The notes under the pieces: model-generated
Seen by the model: only the letters and a program-made list of their open reading frames with translations
The model's database searches: none
Told to the model about the DNA's origin: nothing
NCBI GenBank assembly: GCA_037179515.1
Contig: JAXCGZ010017028.1
Location: forward strand, 65,001 to 129,000
Direction of reading: 5' to 3'
Length of the DNA: 64,000 bases
DNA from: Halocaridina rubra
Taxonomy: Eukaryota; Arthropoda; Malacostraca; Decapoda; Atyidae
Part shown: piece after piece, positions 35,423 to 50,539 of the stretch
How positions within the stretch are numbered: the stretch's first letter is position 1
Layout: every line of letters starts with the position of its first letter
Position numbers and translations under genes: made by a program

Positions 35423-35645
35423 AGGGTGGGTCTATATATAATGTATAATGATGATGTTTTCTTATCGTAATCCTCTTTGTACTGGTGGAAGAAGCTTCCG
35501 CGGGCACTTATTTACTATATTTAAAAAAAAAAAAAATTTAATATAGTAAATAAGCGCCCGCAGAGGCTTCTTCCACCAGTACAAAGAGGATTACGATAAG
35601 AAAGGATCATCATCATAATACATTATATATACACCCACCCTACCT
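35423..35645. repeat. Foldback with 95-100 bp arms around an A run
   Basis: The arm 35423-35524 (with CCTCTTTGTACTGGTGGAAG) is the complement of 35536-35645 (with CTTCCACCAGTACAAAGAGG), with a few mismatches. The centre is an A-rich run. One arm sequence also occurs singly in F2 at 39045-39130. Confidence 0.85.
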
Positions 35646-35675
35646 CTGTCATATGTCTATCTAATCTACATTTGA

Positions 35676-35957
35676 AGTTTTTTTTTTTTTTTTTTTTGTG
35701 ACACCAGGACGGGCCAAAAAGAATGATTAAATAAAACAGCCCTCATCGGGCCTGGGCACGAAGAATACATAAAGTAAAGAGAAACAAAGATGGAGAGTGT
35801 AATGACTTGTCAGATGTGAAGGGATAATAAAAGATGTGTGATGAATATCCAAGAATATTCAGTGTAGCTGTAGGTATAGAAAAAGAACCGTAACTGAAGG
35901 AAGACTTAACATCGAACTGTCCTGGACAGACCTATTTAAGTTCAAAAAATCTTCAGC
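35676..35957 (-). mobile_element. Jockey-like LINE tail nested in the CR1/L2-like fragment of F1
   Basis: A T run, then TGTGACACCAGGACGGGCC and GGGCCTGGGCACGAAGAATA. It divides sequence that is continuous in F2 (39165-39180) and F3, so it came after them. Confidence 0.65.
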
Positions 35958-36240
35958 TGTCTAAGGTATTGGCATTTATTATCCTACTAGGAATACTCTA
36001 CAGTGTTACCAAGCCAATTTTCACCAATTTCCCTTCTGAACATAAATTTATCAAGATTAAATCCATTACCCATTACGAGTTCTGCTTTGATCAAGAGTTT
36101 TTAAAACTTTATTAATATCACACTTGTTAATCCCTTTAAACCATTTATACACCTCAATCACATCCCCACTAACTGTGCCTCTCTAGAAAATGTAGATTAA
36201 GTTTATTTAATCTGTCATATGGTAGATTTAGGCATTGCAT
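35958..36240 (-). pseudogene. C-terminal fragment of a CR1/L2-like LINE carried in F1
   Basis: On the - strand it gives a peptide with EVYKWFKG, NGFNLDKFRFRREIGENW and, beyond the nested insert, the LINE 3' end near 35640. Different from the array family at 4.4-15.4 kb. Versions also lie in F2 (39118-39445) and F3 (53935-54245). Confidence 0.65.
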
Positions 36241-36710
36241 AATTAATTTTTTTTTTTTCGTTTTTTAGTCTTGCTTTCGTTATTTATAATTCTTATTTTA
36301 TCTTTGTATACATTTGCAGATAGAGGTTCGTTCTCCTGCATCCTCCTCCACTTCTACCACGTAAGTTACTTGCTCACTGCCACCATGCATGTCCCAGTGT
36401 ACTGTATAACTGTTGCCCACTGCATAATAGAGTAAAGTAAAGTAATGTATGTTAATTTCTAGCTGTAAATTGAATATGAATATCTTTTGTATACACTTAA
36501 AAATAGATACAGGGCTTTCTGCTTTGCTATGTAGTAATAAAATATGTTTTTTATTTATCTTATATCTTTGGCATGGTGTGTCTATGTAAGGCTTGGAACG
36601 TATCTATGCCCTTTATCATTGTTTCCTATGGAAAATAATTCGTTTTTTCACGCGATTTTCCATTTACCCGACACTTCTGAGAACCTATCTGGGCGTTATT
36701 CTGAGAACTA

Positions 36711-36713
<3 letters not shown>

Positions 36714-36803
<90 letters not shown>
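36714..36803. repeat. (TA)n microsatellite
   Basis: TA run between family B copy F1 and family A copy E2. Confidence 0.95.
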
Positions 36804-36806
<3 letters not shown>

Positions 36807-36929
36807 TGTTGCCTCACTTATCGCGGTAGTTCGGTTCCGGGAGCCGGCGCGAACCAGGAAATCCGCGAAGTAGGATCAGCCTATATGTACACAGATATTT
36901 TAATATATTTTTACGTTTACACTGTATAA

Positions 36930-38640
36930 ACTGTCCCTGTACTGTTAACATAGCACCCTTTACTTCATAGATAACAGCATGCAAGCGTAAATTTATATGA
37001 AAGTGATAGGAAAACTTACAGTGAATGTGATGATGACGTGACATACATACTCATTTACAATTATTTTTTCGTTTACGTACTGCATAAACACTCCCTGCAC
37101 TGTTAAAAAAACACCCTTAACATTATAGATAACAGCAAGCAACGTAAATTTTTATGAAAGTGATAGGAAAACTTACCGTGAATGTGATGCTGACGTGACA
37201 TACATACTCATTTACAATTATTTTTTCGTTTACGTACTGTATAAACCCTCCCTGCACTGGTAAAAAAACACCCTTTACATTATAAATAACAGCAAGCAAC
37301 ATAAAAATTTTTATGAAAGTGATAGTTAAAATTACGGTGAATGAGGTGATGATGACGTGACATACATACTCATTTACAATTATTTTTTCGTTTACGTACT
37401 GTATAAACCCTCCCTGCACTGTTAAAAAAAATACCCTTTACATTATAAATAACAGCAAGCAACGTAAATTTTTATGAAAGTGATAGATTAAATTACCGTG
37501 AATGTGATGATGATGACGTGACATACATACTCATTTACAATTATTTTTTCGTTTACGTACTGTAGTAAGGAGAACCCTGAATGATAGGAGGATGGATGTG
37601 AGGGAAGCAAGCGAGCGTGCTAGGAATAGGAATGAGTGGCGAGCGATTGTGACGCGGCTCTGATGGGCATCTGCTGTTACCACGGGGCTGCATCTTACAG
37701 ATATAGCCCTGTGGTAGGGGCAGTAGGAGGAGCTGGCAGTTGTGAAGCGACACAGGTTGTGGAAGTGCCGGGAGGATGAGGTGTGGCACTCCAGCAGTGC
37801 CATCTGAACGGTCGCTAGCTCCCTCGTCATTGCCCATAGAGCAAAGTAATCTCCCTATTTGTTTTCCTTTCTTGATGTCGGCTACCCCCCAATTAAAGGG
37901 GGAAACAGCCAAGGTATATGTATGTATGTATGTATAAACCCTCCCTGAACTGTTAAAAAAACACCCTTTACATTATAAATAACAGCAAGCAACGTAAATT
38001 TTTATGAAAGTGATAGATAAAATTACGGTGAATGAGGTGATGATGACGTGACATACATACTCATTTACAATTATTTTTTCGTTGACGTACTGTATAAACC
38101 CTCCCTGCACTGTTAAAAAAACACCCTTTACATTATAAATAATAGCAAGCAACGTAAATTTTTATGAAAGTGATAGATAAAATTACGGTGAATGAGGTGA
38201 TGATGACGTGACACATACTCATTTACAATTATTTTTTCGTTTACGAACTGCATAAACCCTCCCTGCACTGTTAAAAAAACACCCTTTACATTATAAATAA
38301 CAGCACGCAACGTAAATTTTTATGAAAGTGATAGATAAAATTACGGTGAATGAGGTGATGATGACGTGATACACATTCTCATTTACAATAATTTTTTTGT
38401 TTACGAACTGTATAAACCCTCCCTGCACTGCTAAAAAACACCCTTTACATTATAAATAACAGCACGCAACGCATATTTTTATGAAAGCGATAGATAAAAT
38501 TACGATGAATGAGGTGATGATGACGTGACACATACTCATTTACAATTATTTTTTTGTTTACAAACTGTATAAACCTTCCCTGCACTGTTAAAAAAACACC
38601 CTTTACATTATAAATAACAGCAAGCAACATAAATTTACAT
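36930..38640. repeat. 160-bp satellite array inside E2
   Basis: Same unit as in E1, with marks such as CCCTCCCTGCACTGTTAAAA. The first two units are more diverged (CTGTCCCTGTACTGTT). The array is interrupted once. Confidence 0.93.
37563..37931 (+). mobile_element. RTE-type LINE 3' end inserted in the satellite
   Basis: The frame from 37566 reads RRTLNDRRMDVREASERARN then RNEWRAIVTRL and TGA, the C-terminus of an RTE ORF2. The 3' UTR ends TACCCCCCAATTAAAGGGGG, AAACAGCCAAGG and a (TATG)n tail at 37914-37931. Satellite sequence resumes straight after. Confidence 0.75.
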
Positions 38641-38790
38641 TTCCAATAAAAAAATTAAAATACTGAAATTTTTTTTTTTTTCAATATTTTAATATTTTTG
38701 CGTATACCCATAAAATAAAATAATTTATCAAAAAAAAAACCGCGATAGAGTGAGAACGCGAACCAAGAAACGCGAATAACCGGGGTAACA

Positions 38791-40325
<1,535 letters not shown>

Positions 40326-41030
40326 TTTGGGCTATTTATTGCTATTTCTAATTGATATTTACATAATGCTTTTCATTTTATAGTGGTTTGTAATTGAAAG
40401 TAATACTTAGATATAAGAAGAAGGGTCCATATTAGACCCCTAATATATTGATTATAATGGGAAATATGGCTTTGTTATTCATCCTTTCCTTATCAGTCAC
40501 TGTTTATAGGCCCTATTAGCGACATATAACGGGGATCCCATGTATATACAAGACTAACTATTGAGAATCACTTCAGATAAAACATTATGATCCTGCACTA
40601 TCCACAAATTATATGAAACTCTGTACACATTATGTTCTTGTTTATTACAAAACTTCCCCAAGAATATTAACTTTCACTAAAATTACAACTTCATGCAGAG
40701 TTGAATAATTATAAACACTTACAATTTTCCATTTATTTTTAGCAGTAACGCTCGCAACTTTGATTCGTCGGGTAAAGGGATGACGTCCTGTCACAGTCTC
40801 AGGTGAGAAGTGCATTCCCTCAGGGTAACATCACACCTGCCAAAACCAATGTCCTTTGCAAGAAGGTACTGTCTTAGCCCTTGGTAGAAAAGGGAGTCCA
40901 TGATGTAAAACTAATCACATCACATTTTTCCATTTATTAACACATGTAATACTCCATGGACAATTATCAGCATATGACACATCCTACATGTATCACTGGA
41001 AGTGACATTATATTTTTTTGATATACAAAA
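40326..41030. other. Spacer with a Tigger T1-related scrap
   Basis: 40840-40915 is an imperfect reverse complement of T1 5' sequence (32560-32620; for example CTTGCAAGAAGG-like and AAGGGAGTCC blocks). 40933-40938 (TTTATT) is a possible poly(A) signal for the zinc-finger gene. Otherwise nothing was recognised. Confidence 0.45.
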
Positions 41031-41074
41031 TTAATTTTATCACAGACTGGTTCCTCTGCAAGTTTCCTACAATA

Positions 41075-41982
41075 TTAATTTCCATTTGAATATAAAAAAT
41101 CTCCATGCTCTGATGCTGTATGATCAGATAACTGTTCTACAGTGTCAAAAAGAGATTCACATACATTGCAGGAGTAAACTTCAATCATCTTTAGATCTAA
41201 AGCATCGACAGTTGGTGAGATGTCTGGAATGTGTTCAATAGCTACCTCATCTTCGTCAGATTTTGCTATGGCAATCATATCGGGATGTCTTATTCGCACA
41301 TGGGCAGCTAGCCGTGCTTTTCCTTTGAATGAACTACCACACAATACACAAATATTTGAATAACTGACGCTTGTACGTGTGTGCGTCTTCATGTGAGTAC
41401 GTAGGTTCCAGCTATTAATGTGGCAGGAGCCACACACATTGCATATAAATCGCTTGTCCTGCTGATGCACAGCTCGTGTGTGCACCTTTAAACGCTTCTG
41501 TTGTTTGAATGTCATACCACACTGCATGCAAGCAAAGGGCCTCTCCACTCCATGGATTCTGATGTGTTCTTCCAATTCTGAGGCAATTGTAAACGTTTTA
41601 CAACAGTGAGTACAAACATGATTTCCTGAGTTTGTGTGTCTAGCAAAGTGACTTCTATACGTAGAACGAACTTTAAATGAGGCATTGCATATTTCACAAA
41701 CGTATGGTCGAACCTTAGAATGTATTCTTAGGTGAAGGGACAACTTGGCTTTATCAGGAGCACGAAAGTCGCAGTGAGGGCATGCAGCTTTCCTCTCTCC
41801 ATTATGCACGTAGACTAAATGATACTGAAGGCAAATTTTTTGCGAGAACGCTTTCCCACATTTATCACATATAAATGTTTTGGTTTTATTAGATTTAATT
41901 TTGCACTGATGGGTCAGGTACTTCTCCTTGCTGCCAAACAACTTCTGACAAAAGCGGCAACACATGTCGTACTCTCCAAGGT
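41075..41982 (-). CDS. C2H2 zinc-finger protein, terminal exon
   Basis: An intact frame of 296 codons from an in-frame Met at 41965. It can be extended to 41982, where a good acceptor (TTTTATTCCAG on the coding strand) precedes LGEYDMCCRFC, so this is probably the last exon of a longer gene. Nine finger modules are visible: an atypical C-C-H-C one (residues 3-21), then fingers starting at 31, 60, 88, 116, 144, 173, 204 and 264. A linker rich in acidic residues (232-262) separates the last. Probably a nuclear DNA-binding protein; the target is unknown. No lesion, so likely functional. Confidence 0.85.
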
Positions 41983-42989
41983 CTGGAATAAAAGAACTAT
42001 TAATTCTTGCAATCTGAACTCTTTTAAGAGTGACTTTAATCGATTCATATATAATCCATTACTGTTTAATACCATGCATTAAATTGAAAAAATGAGCAGT
42101 GTGAGTGCATATTTGAGTACATGAAGCAAACTAACAATTTAAGAGTTACACTACAAACACCTTATACTCCATGGAATATAAATCACTATTTCTCCATGTA
42201 CAGTACTAACGTACATGAAAAACAAAATATCTTGTGGCACACTAACTCTATATATCAACTGATACAATCAAGATTGCAGTTTTTTTTAATATCAATGAAC
42301 ATCAATTTTGTAAACAGTAGCATCATATTAAAGTGTAAGACAGTCTTGTTCTTGACTCACAAGATAATATCATTTTATCTTAAAATTTAGGGCCATATGA
42401 TATGGTGAATGAAAAAAAATTCATCTAGGTGCTCTACAACCTTGGGGTAAAATATAGGGACTAAAATAAACAACTATTCCAACATACTGTAAATTTTTGC
42501 ATATCATCATGTAAAATCCTTACAAGACTTAATCACATGTGTGATGGTAGTTCTATTCAACTATAACAGCCACAGAAAACATAAAATGATGTATTATCTA
42601 AAGACAATATGTCACTGTTACAGATGATGTATGCTGGCAAGTACCAACACAAAGTCATTCCCCTTATTTTCCCTACAATTACTCCTCTTAGTTCCTTGGG
42701 AATAAAGGTTTGCCACATTTCCCCTCCAAATACCTTGCCTGGGTCACCAACAAGGTTGGCAGGCAAGGATATTCTACAGTAAGGCCCTACGACATGTCAC
42801 TGTTACTGAAGATATATGCTAGCAAGTACAAACTCTGAGAATCATTCCCCTCATTTTCCCTATCATTTCAATCCTCTTATTTTCTCATGCATTGAACACG
42901 ATCCCTACTTCATTCTGTCCCTCACAGAATTTAATAGTAAGTGCATCCTTCAAGTTCCTTTAAAATTTTGAAAAAATAAATACATATAT
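41983..42989 (-). other. Probable intron or upstream sequence of the zinc-finger gene
   Basis: No further exon was recognised. 42607-42680 and 42796-42870 look like diverged copies of one sequence (ATGTCACTGTTAC, then GCTGGCAAGTAC or GCTAGCAAGTAC, then TCATTCCCC). The 69-codon frame there is not convincing. Confidence 0.45.
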
Positions 42990-43165
42990 ATGAGCCATAT
43001 CCCCCTTATAGGGAAAGTGGCTGAGTCAAAACAAAATACTCTGACTCTTTGGGAAGACAAAATACATAGGAGGGGATTCCCATTCCCCTTGCTCCGCTTC
43101 ATTCAGCTGACTCTTACGACAAGTAAGGGAATATGGAGGAAGTATTGTAACCCCCCTTCCTCAGT
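42990..43165 (-). mobile_element. Short RTE-derived (SINE-like) element
   Basis: In complement: TACTTCCTCCATATTCCCTT, TTGTCGTAAGAGTCAGCTGA, then a tail with CCCTATAAGGGGGATATGGC and a TATATGTA-like end. It is the best-preserved copy of the family also seen at 18706 and 28290. Confidence 0.7.
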
Positions 43166-43398
43166 GAAAAAGTAGCTAAATATAAAACACTAGCATCTTA
43201 ATTCAACTTTAATATGCCTATACAACTTGGAAATTACACGATATATTAATTTTTACATTCTAGATTACTTAGCTAATATTCTGAGTTACTGAAATCAGAG
43301 GAGGAGGTACTTATTGAAGTGTCCTAATGAGGTGGAGCATACCCCGTTACTCCATCTTATTGTTCACTTTACACAACCCTTGGAAGAAAAGGAGCTCA

Positions 43399-43606
43399 TG
43401 AAGAATTGGAATCTGCCTGTTATCAAAAGTGAAAAAAGGTTAGGTTAGGAGGGGTTAGGTTAGCTATGGCTAGGTCACATTAGGTTAGAATTGGACCTTA
43501 AAGACTGAGCTCAAATTTTAATCTAACAAACTAACCTTACCTAACTTAATCTAACCTTTTTTTCACTGTTGATAAGATTCAGGTCCCAATTCTCCGGGGC
43601 TTCCAA
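43399..43606. repeat. Inverted repeat with TTAGG-like core
   Basis: Arms 43399-43455 (AGAATTGGAATCTG ... AAAAAAGGTTAGGTTAGG) and 43542-43606 (TAACCTTTTTTTCACTG ... CCAATTCTCC) are imperfect complements. The middle has more GGTTAGGTTAG motifs. A MITE-like foldback is most likely. Confidence 0.65.
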
Positions 43607-43927
43607 ATAAATATATATTCATAGATATGCAAGCACTATAAATTTTTCATTATCCTTAACTAGTTGATGTACCATCAGTGGATTGCATATAGCCCTATGA
43701 AGAAGCTAAGGTGTAAGGGGTTCCTCACTCCCAGATAAAAGTATTATACTCCACAGGAAAATGCAGGTATGAAGCCCATACAATAACAAAAAAATAAATT
43801 GGCCAGCAAAACAAAACCTCCTGAAACGATATGCAAAACAGAAACAAACAATTCATTGATTCAAAGCTTACATATGGACTGGAATCCTTAATCATCAGAA
43901 CTTCCAAAATATATATCACGGATGCAG

Positions 43928-44060
<133 letters not shown>

Positions 44061-44063
44061 TAT

Positions 44064-44160
44064 ATATCCCTCGCTATATCGTGATTCACCTGCCGCAAAT
44101 TCAGTGCATCGCGTTTTTTTTTGGCAAGCAAAAAAAAATTTAAAAAAATATATAAATAAA
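44064..44160 (+). mobile_element. Tigger-type left-end fragment
   Basis: ATATCCCTCGCTATATCGTG followed by GTGCATCGCG resembles ends of TA-targeting elements in the window. It is followed at once by a Jockey-like tail. Confidence 0.45.
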
Positions 44161-44340
44161 TGATTGTGACACCAGGATGGGCCAAAAAATAATAAAATAA
44201 AACAGCCTTTATCGGGCCTGGGCACGAAGAATACATAAAGTAAAGAGAAAAAGAGATGGAGAGTGTAATGACCTGTCCGATGTGAAGGGATTATAAAAGA
44301 TGTGTAATAAATATCCAAGAATATTCAGTGTAGCTGGTGC
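44161..44340 (-). mobile_element. Jockey-like LINE 3' tail
   Basis: TTGTGACACCAGGATGGGCC then GGGCCTGGGCACGAAGAATA, close to the tails at 34545, 35676 and 52905. Non-coding. Confidence 0.65.
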
Positions 44341-44353
44341 CATGAGCCAACTT

Positions 44354-45135
<782 letters not shown>

Positions 45136-45960
45136 ATTAAGCGGTAGAAGAGGAGGTGGATGCGCGAGAATGAACCTCTATCTGCAAATGTATTGGCGCT
45201 TCCGTATCAGCTGATACACCCTCGCACGCTATTTCTCTGACGATATTATATCGAAAGTTTCTTTGCTGTTTGTTCTTAATGCTTTTTTTCAATTCTCTTC
45301 ATAATATTCAATCACATTAAGCGGTAGAAGAGGAGAAGGATGCAGGAGATTGAGCCTCTATCCGCAAACGTTTTGGCGCTTCTGTATCGGCTGATACACC
45401 CTCGCACGCTATTTCTCTGACGATATTATATCGAAAGTTTGTTTGCTGTTTGTTCTTAGTGCTTTTTTTCAATTCCCTTCATAATATTCGATCGCATTAA
45501 CCGGTAGAAGAGGAGGAGGATGCGGGAGAACGAGCCTCTATCTGCAAAAGGTTTGGCGATTCCGTATCAGCTGATACACCCTCGCAGACAATTTCCCTGA
45601 CGATATTATATCGAAAGTTTGTTTGCTGTTTGTTCTTAATCCCTTTTTTCAATTTTCTTCATAATATTCGATCGCATTAAGCGGTAGAAGAGGAGGAGGA
45701 TGCGGGAGAACAAACCTCTATCTGCAAATGTTTTGGCAATTACATATCAGCTAATACACCCTTGCACACAATTTCCCTGACGATATTATATTGCAAGTTT
45801 GTTTGCTGTTTGTTCTTAATGATTTTTTTTCAGTTCTCTTCATAATATTGGATAGCATTAAGCGGTAGAAGAGGACGAGGATGCGGAAGAACAAACCTCT
45901 AACCAAAACGTTTTGTCGCCACTGCATCAGTTGATGCTTATTCAGGCACAATATCTTACT
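45136..45960 (-). repeat. 180-bp tandem repeat, about five units, each holding a transposase-like last exon
   Basis: The mark ATTAAGCGGTAGAAGAGG or a variant recurs at 45136, 45316, 45496, 45676 and 45856. On the - strand the first unit reads EGVSADTEAPIHLQ then IEVHSRASTSSSTA and stop. The part after TTTGCAG equals the terminal exon-like piece of the family B elements (ATAGAGGTTCGCTCTCCTGC in F2). A partial sixth unit lies at 46195-46270. Confidence 0.8.
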
Positions 45961-46274
45961 CACAAAATATTTATTTACCCACCCTATTTGGGGTTTACCT
46001 AATTTTCAAGATTAAAGATTATTATTAATATTTCTTGGTTCTAAACATTATTCTATCTATCGACCATGCTGCACAAAATCTTAACGTAAATAAAGTCAGC
46101 TGAGAGAATAAGAAAACGCATACAACTCGTTCAAAGAAAACGTATAACGTACTGTACATGGGAAACTTAAATGAAATATATATATATTCTCTTCACGCTA
46201 TTTCCCTGACGATGTTACACCGAAAGTTTTTTTGCTCTTTGTTCTTAATGCTTTTTTTCAATCTTCATAATATC

Positions 46275-46475
46275 ATGTTCATATAAATTTACGCTTGTGC
46301 ACTGTTCTTAATAAAGTAAAGGGTGGTTTGTTAACAGTGCAAGGAGGGTTTATACAGCAAAGGTAAAAATAAATGTAAAATACCTATAATAAATATGGTG
46401 CACCTATTTCGCGATTTTTCACTTATCGTGGCGGGTCCCGGAACCGAACCCCTGCGGTAAATGAGGGAGCACTGT
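46275..46475 (-). mobile_element. Family A element end (copy E0, one end only)
   Basis: AAAGGGTGGTTTGTTAACAG and AGGAGGGTTTATACAGC are satellite-unit sequence. CGGGTCCCGGAACCGAACCC and GAGGGAGCACTGTG give the family A terminus in reverse. The opposite end was not identified. Confidence 0.65.
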
Positions 46476-46476
46476 G

Positions 46477-48282
<1,806 letters not shown>

Positions 48283-48469
48283 TACAGGGCGTCCTCAATT
48301 TACGACAGGGTTCCATTCCTGAAAAGTGTCGTAAACCGATTTTCATTTTTATTCAAAACACACCTAAATATGAACCTAGGTCCCTCACCAATGCTAAAAA
48401 TAAATATTCCAAAACATAGAAACATAATCTGCTTATAATCTAAGTCATAAAAATAGTGAAAGTACACTA

Positions 48470-50401
48470 TATGTTTCTGGCCCTTAGCTTAAAACCTCTC
48501 CCAAAACTTCTGTAACTCAATCTTTCCCCCTAATTCATTCTGATGGCTCTATAGCATGCTCTCCCACTGACAGAGCCACTCTCTTTGGCTCTCATTTTAC
48601 TACCAACTCTTCTGTACACAATTCCAGCACACCTTTCCCTCAATCTTTACCCCTCTCTAACCCTATGCCCTCCCTTATCCTTTCTTCACACAAAGTTCAT
48701 AAGCTTCTTCACTCGCTAAAGACGAACAAGGCATCTGGTCCCGATGGTATCCCTGCAAGATTTTTTTTAAGGAGTTTGCGGATGAACTGGTTCCTGTGCT
48801 TTGCCGTCTTTTTTGCCTCATTCTCTTAACCCGTATCTATTCTTGATCTTGGAAGCATGCTCTAGTACATTTTGTTCCTAAGAAGGGTAACCGCTCTATT
48901 CATTGAAACTACCTGCCTATTGCCCTAACCTCTTCTACCATTAAAAAGTTTTCGAACTTTTGCTCAATGCTCATTCTCTGAAATGCCTTGAATCTAAATC
49001 ACTTATATCCGATCTCCAGACCGGCTTCCACAAGGCAAGATCCACTGGTGATCTCTTGTCCTATCTTACTCACGTATGGTCATCTCTGAGGAACTATGGG
49101 GAAGCCTTTGTCGTCGCCCTTGATATCTCTAAGGCTTTTGACAGAGTCTTACACAAGGCTCTGTTGGCCAAGGTCCCTGCCTATGGCTTTACCCTCTCTC
49201 TCTGTTCTCTGATTTCCAGTTTTCTTTCTGACTGTTAAATATATGTAGTTGTTGGCGGCTCAACTTCTAGCCCATTCCCTGTTACCAGTGTTGTTCAACA
49301 GGGCTCTGTTCTTTCAACTACTCTGCTTCTACTTTTCATCAAGGACTTTCTTCACTCATCATATTCCTTTCTTCTTCACGCTGTTGCCGATGATTCTACC
49401 CTTTATTTTTCCCCTGCCTTTTCTTCACAGCCTTCATCTGCTACTCGCAATCTGTCTCGCATCACTCTTTTTTTTACTCTCAACTCCAATTTGCAGAGGG
49501 TATCTGAGTGGGGCACCCATATTTTTTGTAAATTTAATGCCTCCAAGACAAAGTTTCTGGCTCTCTCTTTATCTTCTCCTCCTGCTACCCCTATTGTCTT
49601 TGAAACTAACGAAATTTACCCCTTTAATTCAATCAACATATTAGGAATCCATATAGCCTCTAACTTGTCTTGGAGGACTCACATAATCTAAATTTTTAAA
49701 TCTGCATCCAAAAAAAAATTTTTTTTTCCTTTTTGTCATTACTTTAACTCCTTACAGATACTTAAAATCAATAAAGATCTTATCCGTCCCTGTTTAGAAT
49801 ACTGCTCGAACATCTGGAGGGCTTCTTATACTTATCTCCTTGATAGGGATGAATCTAAGGCAGTCAGACTCATAAATGACACTTCTCTTACTTTGAATCT
49901 GGATTCTCTTCATTTTCCCCGTAAGGCATCATCCCTTTCTCTTTTCTATAGCTACTACTTCAATTGCTGCTCTGAATGAGTTGGCGAGTTGCAACCCTTC
50001 CCCACTGCAGAGGCCACATAACACTTGCCAAGCAGCCTCGTCTCACAGGTAGTGTATGAAAATTTGTGGCTCGCAGATTGGTTGGTGCAGCTACTGCTTC
50101 TTCCCATCTGCCTCCAGACTCTGGAACTCTCTTCCTCCTGTCTTTCCTAATTCTTATAACCTATCTTCCTTCAAAAAGTGGATATATCGTCATCTCAGTG
50201 TCTAATTCTACCATATCTCAAAGTCCTCAGTACTTTGTCTATTCTTTCAATCTGTCCTTTTCGTTTTTATATCATTGTCATCTCTGCCTTGTCCATATCC
50301 TTTTTCTTTTCCTTCATCTTACTGTTTTCTTCGTGCCAGGACTTTTATTGATGAGGGCAGTTTTTTGCCTGTCCCGGTGTCACACTTATAAAAAAAAAAA
50401 T
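48470..50401 (+). mobile_element. Jockey-like LINE nested in T3
   Basis: 5'-truncated. The frame 48960-49238 covers the reverse transcriptase with TGFHKARSTGDLLSYLTHVW and VALDISKAFDRVLHKALLAK. Further frames read QQGSVLSTTLLLLF and VADDSTLYFS (aspartates of the active site kept, 49387-49400) and then ILGIHIASNLSWRTHI. The tail CCCGGTGTCACACTTAT plus poly(A) is at about 50372-50401. Frameshifts make it inactive. It is the youngest-looking of the three Jockey-like copies. Confidence 0.8.
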
Positions 50402-50539
50402 ACATAGTAAGGCTTACCTTTACTCGTGTGAGTGAAGATATTTTATATCGTAAAAGTGCACAATACAGTATTGCTTACCTTTACTCAAGTGGAGGGCTTG
50501 CACACTGGAAGGGGCATTCCAAGGGAGGGAGAGCCAGGT

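Noticed and set aside
42557..42766. 69-codon frame upstream of the zinc-finger exon
   Set aside because: No splice sites in phase, no motif, and it falls on a diverged local duplication.
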